Part shown: positions 32,925 to 39,784 of the stretch, in pieces
Layout of the letters: every line of letters starts with the position of its first letter
How positions within the stretch are numbered: the stretch's first letter is position 1
From: JBDHAC01 sp039589195
GTDB lineage: Bacteria > Gemmatimonadota > Gemmatimonadetes > Palauibacterales > Palauibacteraceae
Length of the DNA stretch: 39,784 bases
Assembly (NCBI GenBank): GCA_039589195.1
Contig: JBDHHV010000016.1
Span: 1 to 39,784 of the forward strand
Reading direction: 5' to 3'
The notes under the pieces: model-generated
What the model saw: only the letters and a program-made list of their open reading frames with translations
The model's database searches: none
Told to the model about the DNA's origin: nothing
Translations under genes and position numbers: made by a program

Positions 32925-33383
32925 GTGACTCGGCCATCGATCTCTCGACCCCTCGCGCTCGGCGACCTGATCGGTCAGCAGCTGAGCATGGTGCGCGCTC
33001 GACTCGGGCAGGCGGCGGTCGACAAGTCCGTGGGCAACGGGCGGTGGCTCGTCTACGATCTACGAGGCATGCGTCTACGGATCCGATTGGCCCCCAAACG
33101 GGGTAGCCAGGCTGGCTCGGAACGGGTGGTCTCGTGGACGGTCACGTTTCTTCAAGGCGGGCCGCGCCCGACAGATGTGGCGGCGTCCCTGGGACTCTCC
33201 CTGCACGATGAATTCGAGCCCGTACCGAAGGACCCGTGCCTCCTCCGGTGTCCGCTTTCCGATCCGGGGTCCGGAGACCTGCATTCACTGACGGCGCGGG
33301 TGGAGGAGGGCCGCCTGGTGGAGCTCACCGCGTTCGACGAGCCACCCGAGTGGCCCGGCGCACAGGCGGGCGACGGTCCATGA
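32925..33383 (+). CDS. Unknown protein translationally coupled to pilS
   Basis: A 152-residue soluble protein of no recognised family. The first half (LGDLIGQQLSMVRARLGQ, then NGRWLVYDLRGMRLRIRL and SWTVTFLQGG) loosely resembles the helix-then-sheet layout of SmpA/BLIP-like domains, but there is no signal peptide. Two cysteines lie in DPCLLRCPLSD. The C-terminus is acidic and proline-rich. Its stop overlaps the pilS start by 4 bases (ATGA), so the two are probably made in step and it may act with the sensor. The GTG start at 32925 has only a distant AGGG. Confidence 0.65.
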   Translation: MTRPSISRPLALGDLIGQQLSMVRARLGQAAVDKSVGNGRWLVYDLRGMRLRIRLAPKRGSQAGSERVVSWTVTFLQGGPRPTDVAASLGLSLHDEFEPVPKDPCLLRCPLSDPGSGDLHSLTARVEEGRLVELTAFDEPPEWPGAQAGDGP

Positions 33384-35197
33384 CAACCCCGCGATCGGAC
33401 GATCGTACGCAGGTATACGACGTGAGCCGCGTTTTGTACTGGATCTACGCCGGGCGCGTGACCGTGACGCTGGCGGTGTACGGCGCTGCGCTCGTGGTGG
33501 GGGACGGGTGGCTTGCCGGTGGAGCCTGGCTGCCCGGGATGAGCGTGCGAACCATGTCGTTCGTCGCGCTGGCCGGCGTCGGGTTGATCACCGCGCTGTC
33601 CTATTCCTACAGCCACATTCGCCGCGTGGACCCGCCCGATCAAGGTTTCATCCGCACGCAGTCCCTCTTCGATGTCCTTCTGCTGACGGGCATCGTCCAC
33701 TTCACGGGCGGCAGCGAGAGCGTCTTTCCACCCCTCCTGTACATCGCTCTGGTGTCCGGCTACGCGCTGATCACCCCGCTCTCCGCCTGTGTGCTGATCG
33801 CCCTGGCCACGGGTTTCGCCTACATGCTGGAGATCGCACTCGCGTATCCGGAACAGCTCGGCATCGCGGTCGTTCTCCAGATCCTGATCTTCACGATCGT
33901 TGCACTGGTGAGCGGCCTGATCGGGGGCAGGTTGCGCGAGATCGGGAACCAGTTGTCGAGCGTAGAGGGCGAGCTCACGCGCTTGCGTGTCGGAACCTCG
34001 GACATCCTGAGGGCGATCGACGCGGCGGTCGTCACGCTGGATACGACGGGGCGCGCCGCGTACATGAACCCGGCCGCGGCCGCGCTTCTCGATTTGGACC
34101 TGGAGCGCTGGATCGGGGAGCCGCTCCTCGGGCCTCTCGATGAGAGGGCCCCGGGCGTGGCGATCGCGGCCGCCGAAACGCTCGACTCGGGGAGAGCGAT
34201 TCGAAACAGGGAGGTGGAGATCATAGGCGAGGATGACCGGGCGCTGCCTTTCTCGGTCAGCACCTCTCTCCTCAAGCAGCCCGGTGCGCCCCGGCTGGTC
34301 ACCGTGGTTCTCCAGGATCTTCAGATGGCCCGCCAGCTCGAGGAGCTGCACCTTCGTGCCAGCCGGCTGGGTGTCGTGGCCGAGCTGTCAGCCTCGCTCG
34401 CTCACGAGATCAAGAACCCGCTGGCGTCGATTCGGAGCGCGGTGGAGCAGATCGCGGATCCCGCGGCGGACCCGGAGGACAGGGAGATGCTCAACCGGCT
34501 CGTGGTCCGGGAAGCCGACCGGCTCTCCCGGTTGCTCGGTGAGTTCAACGACTTCGCGCGGGTGGGTGTGGCCGCACGGAAGCCGATCGAGCTCGAGCGC
34601 GTCATCCGGGAGGCGATCGATATGGTGCGCCAACAGCCGGAGTCGCGAGACAGGGCGACGTTCGAGGTCGATATCGCACCCGCGCTTGACGACCTGTGGG
34701 GAGATCCGGACCTTGTACATCAGACGCTCACGAACGTCATACTCAACGCGGTTCAGGTGAGCGACCCGGATCGGCCCGTGCTGGTGCGAGTCGTCGCCGA
34801 TTCGCTCAGGCCGGAGCGCGTCCCCGTCGAGCTGGCCGCCGGAATGCCGGTCCGCATTCGAGTGATCGACAATGGGCCGGGAATTGCGCCCGAGGACGTG
34901 GGTCGCATCTTTGATCCGTTCTACACGCGGCGTCAGGGAGGGAGTGGAATGGGATTGGCGATCGCCCACCGCGCCGTGCAAGCCCATGGCGGGGCGCTGC
35001 TCGTAAGCTCGTCGCCCGGCCAAGGAGCTACCTTCGCCATCATCTTACCGCGACGTGACTGGGACGGACGTGAGGATCTGGAGCGGAAAGGCTGGTCCGA
35101 GCTGGTGGCCGAGAGCGTGTCCGACGGCGCGCATCCTTCCGTGCATACGGCCCGATCGACAGCCTCGATGGAGGAGGCCGCCGATCGCTTAGGTTGA
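33380..35197 (+). CDS. pilS: Sensor histidine kinase PilS
   Basis: Membrane sensor of the PilS-PilR pair controlling pilin expression. The 605-residue product has about six N-terminal membrane helices (to about 190), a PAS domain (about 210-320: ILRAIDAAVVTLDTTGRAAYMNPAAAALL), a HisKA box SLAHEIKNPLASIRSAVEQ with His342, and a HATPase domain with NVILNAVQ, DNGPGIAPEDVGRIFDPFYT and GSGMGLAIAHR. A tail of about 45 residues after the kinase is not usual. The start at 33380 overlaps the upstream stop; pilR follows 42 bases later. Confidence 0.93.
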   Translation: MTTPRSDDRTQVYDVSRVLYWIYAGRVTVTLAVYGAALVVGDGWLAGGAWLPGMSVRTMSFVALAGVGLITALSYSYSHIRRVDPPDQGFIRTQSLFDVLLLTGIVHFTGGSESVFPPLLYIALVSGYALITPLSACVLIALATGFAYMLEIALAYPEQLGIAVVLQILIFTIVALVSGLIGGRLREIGNQLSSVEGELTRLRVGTSDILRAIDAAVVTLDTTGRAAYMNPAAAALLDLDLERWIGEPLLGPLDERAPGVAIAAAETLDSGRAIRNREVEIIGEDDRALPFSVSTSLLKQPGAPRLVTVVLQDLQMARQLEELHLRASRLGVVAELSASLAHEIKNPLASIRSAVEQIADPAADPEDREMLNRLVVREADRLSRLLGEFNDFARVGVAARKPIELERVIREAIDMVRQQPESRDRATFEVDIAPALDDLWGDPDLVHQTLTNVILNAVQVSDPDRPVLVRVVADSLRPERVPVELAAGMPVRIRVIDNGPGIAPEDVGRIFDPFYTRRQGGSGMGLAIAHRAVQAHGGALLVSSSPGQGATFAIILPRRDWDGREDLERKGWSELVAESVSDGAHPSVHTARSTASMEEAADRLG

Positions 35198-35239
35198 ACA
35201 TCGCTGGCGGGGGTACCCACGCGAGGAGTACGAGCTGCC

Positions 35240-36607
35240 ATGAGTGACAAGCCCAGAATCCTTCTCATTGACGACGAGAAGAGCATGATCGAGACCCTCA
35301 GCGTGTTACTCAAGCGCGAGGGGTTCGACGTACTCGCCGCGCTGTCAGGCTCGGAAGGAATCGAGCGCTTTTCGGAGTCGAAGCCGGACCTGGTGTTGAC
35401 CGATGTGCGCATGCCGAAGGTGAGCGGAGTCGATGTGCTCGAGGCGATCCGCGAGCGCGATCCCACGACGCCCGTTGTCCTGATGACCGCTCAGGCATCG
35501 CTGCAATCCGCGATCCAGGCCGTGAACCTGGGAGCCACCCACTACGTACAGAAACCGTTCTCGAACGAGGAGCTCGTCGCGATCCTGCGGCGCTCGCTCG
35601 ACATCGGCCGCGTGGAGCGAGAGAACGTCCAGCTCAAGCGCCAGATCCGAAAGACCAAGAACAAGGAGCTGCTCAAGCCGATCGGCGTGAGCGCGGAGTT
35701 CCGCAAGGCGCTGGAGTTGGCGGAGTCGGTGGCGAAGAGCGAATCGACGATCCTCATCCGGGGCGAGAGTGGATCCGGGAAGGAGGTCTTCGCCCGTTAC
35801 ATTCACGAGCTTTCCGAGCGGGCGGACCGCCACTTCCTCAGCCTCAACTGCGCCGCGCTTCCCGAGGGCTTGCTGGAGTCGGAGCTTTTCGGGCACGTGA
35901 AGGGCTCGTTCACGGGAGCGGTCCGCGACAAGGAGGGTCTGTTCGTCGCCGCCACCGGTGGGAGCTTCTTCCTGGATGAGGTCGGTGAGATGGCACCCTC
36001 GACCCAGGTGAAGCTGCTGCGCGTGCTCCAGCAGCGCGAAGTGATCCCCGTCGGCGCGACCCGGCCGCTCGCCACGGACGTACGCTTGATCGCTGCCACC
36101 AACCGCGACCTCGAGAGGGATATCGAACAGGGCCGCTTCCGCAGCGATCTGTATTACCGCCTCAACGTGATCTCGGTCGAGCTTCCGCCTCTCCGGGCCC
36201 GTCCGGATGATATTCCGTTGCTGGCGGAGTTCTTCCTGAAGCGCGAGGGAGAGAGAGCGGACGACAAGCTGAAGAAGCTGTCCGACGACGCCATGAAGGT
36301 CCTGCAGGAATACCAGTGGCCAGGCAATGTCAGGGAGCTCGAGAACGTGATCGAGCGGGCGGTCGTTCTGACGAACGGAGGCACGATAAAAGACGATGCG
36401 TTGCCGCCGCGCCTGCGCGAACAGCCGGCCCAGCCGTTGGTGCGAGAAGCGCCACCGGCGAACCCCACGCTCGAGGTGATCGAGCGCGCATACATCGAGC
36501 ATGTGCTCCGCGCGGAGAGTGGGAACAAGAGCCGTGCGGCAGAAGTGCTCGGGATCGACCCGAGCACACTCTATCGCAAGATCAAGCGCTATCACCTGGA
36601 AGTGTAA
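35240..36607 (+). CDS. pilR: Sigma-54-dependent response regulator PilR
   Basis: Activator that turns on sigma-54 promoters when phosphorylated. The 455-residue product has a receiver domain (acid pocket Asp11-Asp12, phosphorylation site Asp55, VQKPFS lysine), an AAA+ domain with Walker A GESGSGKE, the sigma-54 contact loop reading GSFTGA (canonical GAFTGA, one change), Walker B and RPDDIPLL, and a Fis-type helix-turn-helix at the end (NKSRAAEVLGIDPSTLYRKI). The Ala to Ser change in the contact loop is noted; its effect is unknown. It lies directly upstream of pilA and its sigma-54 promoter. Confidence 0.93.
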   Translation: MSDKPRILLIDDEKSMIETLSVLLKREGFDVLAALSGSEGIERFSESKPDLVLTDVRMPKVSGVDVLEAIRERDPTTPVVLMTAQASLQSAIQAVNLGATHYVQKPFSNEELVAILRRSLDIGRVERENVQLKRQIRKTKNKELLKPIGVSAEFRKALELAESVAKSESTILIRGESGSGKEVFARYIHELSERADRHFLSLNCAALPEGLLESELFGHVKGSFTGAVRDKEGLFVAATGGSFFLDEVGEMAPSTQVKLLRVLQQREVIPVGATRPLATDVRLIAATNRDLERDIEQGRFRSDLYYRLNVISVELPPLRARPDDIPLLAEFFLKREGERADDKLKKLSDDAMKVLQEYQWPGNVRELENVIERAVVLTNGGTIKDDALPPRLREQPAQPLVREAPPANPTLEVIERAYIEHVLRAESGNKSRAAEVLGIDPSTLYRKIKRYHLEV

Positions 36608-36773
36608 AACACCCCAACGGGTGGGCCGCGGCGTCTCGGAGGGCGCCCGACTCGCATACGCGAAACCGTCAGGCATCCTGCAAGGGCAGGTCCCGCCCGC
36701 CCCGGCTTGAACGCACCTCGTCACTCTCCACAACGCGATATTTGGCAGCGGGTTAAGTCGGAATCCCAGCGTG

Positions 36774-36789
36774 GGGCACGCCCATTGCC
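36774..36789 (+). promoter_or_regulatory. Predicted sigma-54 promoter of pilA
   Basis: GGGCACG-CCCA-TTGCC. The -24 GG (36775-36776) and -12 GC (36787-36788) are exactly 10 bases apart; only the first base differs from TGGCACG-N4-TTGC. The start of transcription is predicted near 36800, leaving a leader of about 80 bases before pilA. PilR-activated sigma-54 transcription of pilA is established in Pseudomonas, Myxococcus and Geobacter. Confidence 0.7.
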
Positions 36790-36881
36790 TTCCCACCCAC
36801 CTGAGGCGGAGTCCACGAACAGCGGCTCCGGAGCTCGGAGAAATCGCCCCGGGTAACAACCAGAGAGAAGCGAGGGGTACC

Positions 36882-37292
36882 ATGCGCAACACGAAGGGTT
36901 TCACCCTGATCGAGCTGCTGATCGTGGTCGTGATTATCGGCATCCTTGCCGCGATCGCGATTCCGCAGTTCGCCGCAACGAAGGGGAAAGCGTTCGACGC
37001 CGCGGCGAAGAGCGATCTCCGCAACCTGATGACGGCGGAGGAAGCGTACTTTTCCGACTTCCAGGCGTACACCTCCGTCACGGTTCCGACCGGTCAGGCC
37101 ATCGACATCGATGGTGACGGTGTGATGGATGTCCAGGCGAGTCAGAGTGTCGGTCTGACCGCCCAAGCGTACACGGATGGCTACCAGATCACGTCGCAGC
37201 ATATCAGCTCGCCGAAGGTCTGGTGCGTCAACTCCTCGGCGACGAACGCCGTGGGAGCGATTGGCCAGGTCCTCCAGGCGAACAGCTGCTGA
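36882..37292 (+). CDS. pilA: Type IV major pilin PilA
   Basis: The 136-residue prepilin has a six-residue leader ending in Gly (MRNTKG) and the class III signal FTLIELLIVVVIIGILAAIAIPQF, with Phe1 and Glu5 of the mature pilin. The globular part carries a C-terminal cysteine pair (VWCVNSS and the last residue) that can form the disulfide-bonded loop. The ATG at 36882 follows GAGGGG by 4 bases. It has its own predicted sigma-54 promoter and a strong terminator, consistent with high single-gene expression. The chain between Ala and Cys has an Asp-rich IDIDGDG segment that could bind calcium. Confidence 0.95.
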   Translation: MRNTKGFTLIELLIVVVIIGILAAIAIPQFAATKGKAFDAAAKSDLRNLMTAEEAYFSDFQAYTSVTVPTGQAIDIDGDGVMDVQASQSVGLTAQAYTDGYQITSQHISSPKVWCVNSSATNAVGAIGQVLQANSC

Positions 37293-37320
37293 GCATCGTA
37301 ACAAAGCAGTGAGCGCCGAG

Positions 37321-37355
37321 GGGGCGCGGTCTACCAGGCCGCGCCCCTTTTTTTT
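37321..37355 (+). terminator. Rho-independent terminator of pilA
   Basis: GGGGCGCGG (37321-37329) and CCGCGCCCC (37339-37347) form a perfect 9-bp stem around a 9-base loop, followed by eight T residues (37348-37355). It lies 28 bases after the pilA stop. Confidence 0.93.
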
Positions 37356-37489
37356 GGCAGGAGGGCCGAGGCCGCCTCCAGGAGCCTCGCCCATTCGGCC
37401 GCTTCGTACCTCTCGCATGCGGGGGCGGATCTGTTTACAGTCCTGAGCGGTCGGGACGAATGGGCCACGGGGTCGGAGGGGGCAATACG

Positions 37490-39784
37490 GTGGAGCCGCG
37501 TCGGGGACTCGGGGGCGGGTACGCTCCAATCTGCCTCGCTCTGTTGGGGACGGCGTATCTCTGGGAGATAGTGACGCTCGCCGGCATCCCTGTCGCGCGC
37601 GACATGCAGATGTTCTTCGTGTCCCAGAAGTTCCTGCTCTGGGAGTCGTTCCGGCACGGAGAGCTGCCTCTGTGGACGCTTCACGTCGGCACCGGCGCCC
37701 CGCTGCTCGCGAACTTCCAGTCCGGAGTCTTCTACCCACCCAATTGGCTGCTCGCGATCCTCCCCTTCTTTCTGGCTTTCAACCTGCTCGTCTGGCTCCA
37801 TTTCGTGATCGGTGGTGTCTCGGCTGCTCTCCTCGCCCGGCGGCTGGGCCTCGCGTCCGTACCGGCCATCATAGCCGCCGCCACATGGATGCTCGGGGGG
37901 TATTTCGCTTCCCTCTTGAACCTGATGAACGGCCTACAGGCCGCTGCCTGGGCACCCGCGCTGGCGCTCTCGTTGCTTCACCACATCGATCGCCGGTCGC
38001 CCGTGGCCCTCACGCTGCTCGTGATCGTCGCCGCCATGGCCCTTCTCGCCGGGGAGCCGCAGACGTTCCTCCTCGCAACGATCACCGCGGCCGTCGTCGG
38101 GTCGCTGCACATGCAACGCGACCCGTCCTCCCGCCGCCGTCCCGGCCGGCTGTTGGCAGGCCTGGTGGGAGGAGCTCTTCTGGTGACCGGCCTGGCCATG
38201 GTCCAGCTGCTTCCGACGGTAGAGCTGCTGGGCGAGTCGGCACGTGCTGCGCACGGGCTTTCGTTCCGTGAGGCCGCGGCGTTCCAGCTGGAGCCGGTGC
38301 GGCTCATACACTTGATCGTGCCGACCGACTACCACGATCCGGAATACTCGTTCGGTCTGAGGTCGATCATCGGGCACGAGGATCACTGGCTATTCTCGAC
38401 GTACCTGGGGGCCCTGTTCCCGCTGATCTTCTACTTCGCCTGGCGGAATCGGGCGAGGCGGCGCGAGACCCTGGTGTGGACCGTCATCGGCACCCTGGGC
38501 GTGCTCCTGGCGCTCGGCGACAACACGCCGCTCTTTTCCTGGGCGTTCGACTACCTGCCGGGCGTATCCGCGTTTCGCTTTCCCGAGAAGTACTTCTTCC
38601 TGACCGGCTTTGCCGCATTCATCATCGCGGGCTATGGAGCGGAGGGGGCGATCGAGCAGCCGCCGCGACGAGCCGACGCGCTCGCGGCTGCACTGCTCAT
38701 CGGCGGAATCGCTGCCGGGCGTGTCCTGTTCGCCCTATCCCGTGATACCGTCCAGGAGTGGGCGGCGGGCTTCGGCAACGCCCGCACGATGGAGAACTTC
38801 GATTATGTCTACGCCGTGTGGGGCGGACAGCTGACGAAGCTGCTCGTCCTGGTTTCGCTGGCCATCCTCATCTTCTGGCTTCGTCGCCGGGGCACGCTCG
38901 CGCTACGGGGATTCTCCGTGCTTCTGGCGGCTCTTGTGGCCGTCGACCTCGCGGTCGCGCATCGGGATCTGAATCCCGTGGTCGGCCAGGAGTTCTACAC
39001 GACCACCCCGGAGATCGCCCGCCACGTCCCCCTCGCTCAGGTAAGCAGAGATTACCGTTTCCGAGGTAGCCGATTCGACAGCCTCGCGAACACGGTACCC
39101 GTTGTACGGAACGTGCCGCTGGAGGCGCAGAAGTGGATTTGGCAGAACACGCTCGCACCCAACACGGGTCAGCGTTGGGGAACCCTCCAGCCGGACCACT
39201 GGGACGCGATCAAGCTCCGGAGGTTCGCGGACGAGCGCGACCTCTACAGGGCCCTGCCGGACCCGTTCCGGCGTTGGCGTCTCGTACAGCTCCACAGCGT
39301 GAGATACGTGTACAGCTCCTTCACCGTTGACACCGGCGATTACGCCCGACAGCTGGAGCTCGATTCGCTCCCCGGACACCTGTACGAATTGCGGAGGCCC
39401 CTCCCACGGGCGTACGTGGCCGACGACGCCGTGTACGTGCGCGACGAGGTCGCCGCGATCAACGAAGTGCTGAGCCGGCGCTTCGCCCCGAGCCACGAGG
39501 TCGTGTTGATCGATGCCGACTCGACAGCGCACCGGGAGGTGGATACGGGTGAGCCACAGCGGCCGGATCGCCCGGTCGACGTCGTTGGGGGGCAGACCCT
39601 CCCCCGGGTCGCTACCATCGTGGAGAACTCGCCGGCGCGGATCCGGGTGCGCCTTCCGGAGGACCCGGAAGGAGGCTTCCTCGTTCTCACCGACAGCTAC
39701 TATCCGGGTTGGCAGGCGCTCGTGGACGGGGAGGAGCGCGAGATCGTCCTGGCGAACTTCTTCTTTCGTGCCGTAGCGGTCTCC
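37490..39784 (+). CDS. YfhO-like multi-helix membrane protein (3' end beyond window)
   Basis: At least 765 residues with no stop before the window edge. It resembles the YfhO family of large polytopic proteins, a relative of GT-C glycosyltransferases: an early RDMQMFFVSQKF segment with an acidic residue after the first helix, GELPLWTLHVGTGAPLLANFQSGVFYPPN, many following helices, and a periplasmic C-terminal part with VLTDSYYPGWQALVDG. Members act in modification of lipids, teichoic acids or glycans; the substrate here is unknown. The GTG at 37490 follows GGAGGGGG by 7 bases; an ATG at 37460 is in frame but lacks a site. It follows the pilA terminator and so should have its own promoter. Confidence 0.85.
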   Translation, partial: MEPRRGLGGGYAPICLALLGTAYLWEIVTLAGIPVARDMQMFFVSQKFLLWESFRHGELPLWTLHVGTGAPLLANFQSGVFYPPNWLLAILPFFLAFNLLVWLHFVIGGVSAALLARRLGLASVPAIIAAATWMLGGYFASLLNLMNGLQAAAWAPALALSLLHHIDRRSPVALTLLVIVAAMALLAGEPQTFLLATITAAVVGSLHMQRDPSSRRRPGRLLAGLVGGALLVTGLAMVQLLPTVELLGESARAAHGLSFREAAAFQLEPVRLIHLIVPTDYHDPEYSFGLRSIIGHEDHWLFSTYLGALFPLIFYFAWRNRARRRETLVWTVIGTLGVLLALGDNTPLFSWAFDYLPGVSAFRFPEKYFFLTGFAAFIIAGYGAEGAIEQPPRRADALAAALLIGGIAAGRVLFALSRDTVQEWAAGFGNARTMENFDYVYAVWGGQLTKLLVLVSLAILIFWLRRRGTLALRGFSVLLAALVAVDLAVAHRDLNPVVGQEFYTTTPEIARHVPLAQVSRDYRFRGSRFDSLANTVPVVRNVPLEAQKWIWQNTLAPNTGQRWGTLQPDHWDAIKLRRFADERDLYRALPDPFRRWRLVQLHSVRYVYSSFTVDTGDYARQLELDSLPGHLYELRRPLPRAYVADDAVYVRDEVAAINEVLSRRFAPSHEVVLIDADSTAHREVDTGEPQRPDRPVDVVGGQTLPRVATIVENSPARIRVRLPEDPEGGFLVLTDSYYPGWQALVDGEEREIVLANFFFRAVAVS

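Overview
This is a high-GC bacterial chromosome segment with dense genes, short overlaps and many GTG/TTG starts. The gene set fits a Gram-negative, respiring, piliated bacterium: CcmAB cytochrome c maturation, an archaeal-type cofactor-independent phosphoglycerate mutase, a TonB-like protein, a lipoprotein and a type IV pilus locus. I lean towards Gemmatimonadota or a related phylum. That is an inference from gene content and composition, and no rRNA gene is present to settle it. I found no tRNA, CRISPR array, intact insertion sequence or prophage.

Layout. (1) 1-1437: ccmB and ccmA on the minus strand. (2) 1599-2804: apgM. (3) 2873-6039: a copper unit, csoR-copA plus a small membrane protein, read from a promoter with a CsoR-type operator between its -35 and -10 boxes. 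(4) 6104-10565: a PspA-like coiled-coil protein, a sodium:solute symporter, then mtgA and a K+ channel/TrkA gene on the minus strand, then HU. (5) 10586-13768: a DeaD/DbpA-like protein that has lost the helicase motifs, divergent from an alanine/glycine:cation symporter. (6) 13795-15846: a two-gene unit encoding a predicted ubiquitin-like protein and an unknown partner, then a membrane protein fused to helix-hairpin-helix repeats. (7) 15908-21937: a class V aminotransferase overlapping serA, then a minus-strand block of rpe, a CysO-like sulfur carrier, a MoeZ-like E1/rhodanese and a cytoplasmic BtuF-like protein. (8) 22018-25092: threonine catabolism, tdh and kbl with a lipoprotein gene between them. 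(9) 25093-26972: a non-coding segment framed by a 22-bp perfect inverted repeat, a TonB-like gene and a histidine phosphatase. (10) 27097-37355: a ComEA-like protein, then pilB-pilT-pilC-unknown-pilS-pilR-pilA. (11) 37490-end: a YfhO-like membrane protein cut by the window edge.

How the genes work together. The pil genes follow the order known from Myxococcus and Geobacter. A good sigma-54 promoter lies upstream of pilA, as expected for PilR control, and a second lies upstream of pilC. The aminotransferase and SerA can make O-phosphoserine. A CysO/MoeZ pair nearby suggests a CysO-dependent cysteine route, though CysM and Mec are not in the window. Tdh and Kbl convert threonine to glycine and acetyl-CoA. 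The least explained items are the pseudo-helicase, the ubiquitin-like pair, the protein coupled to pilS and the inverted-repeat element at 25151-25467.
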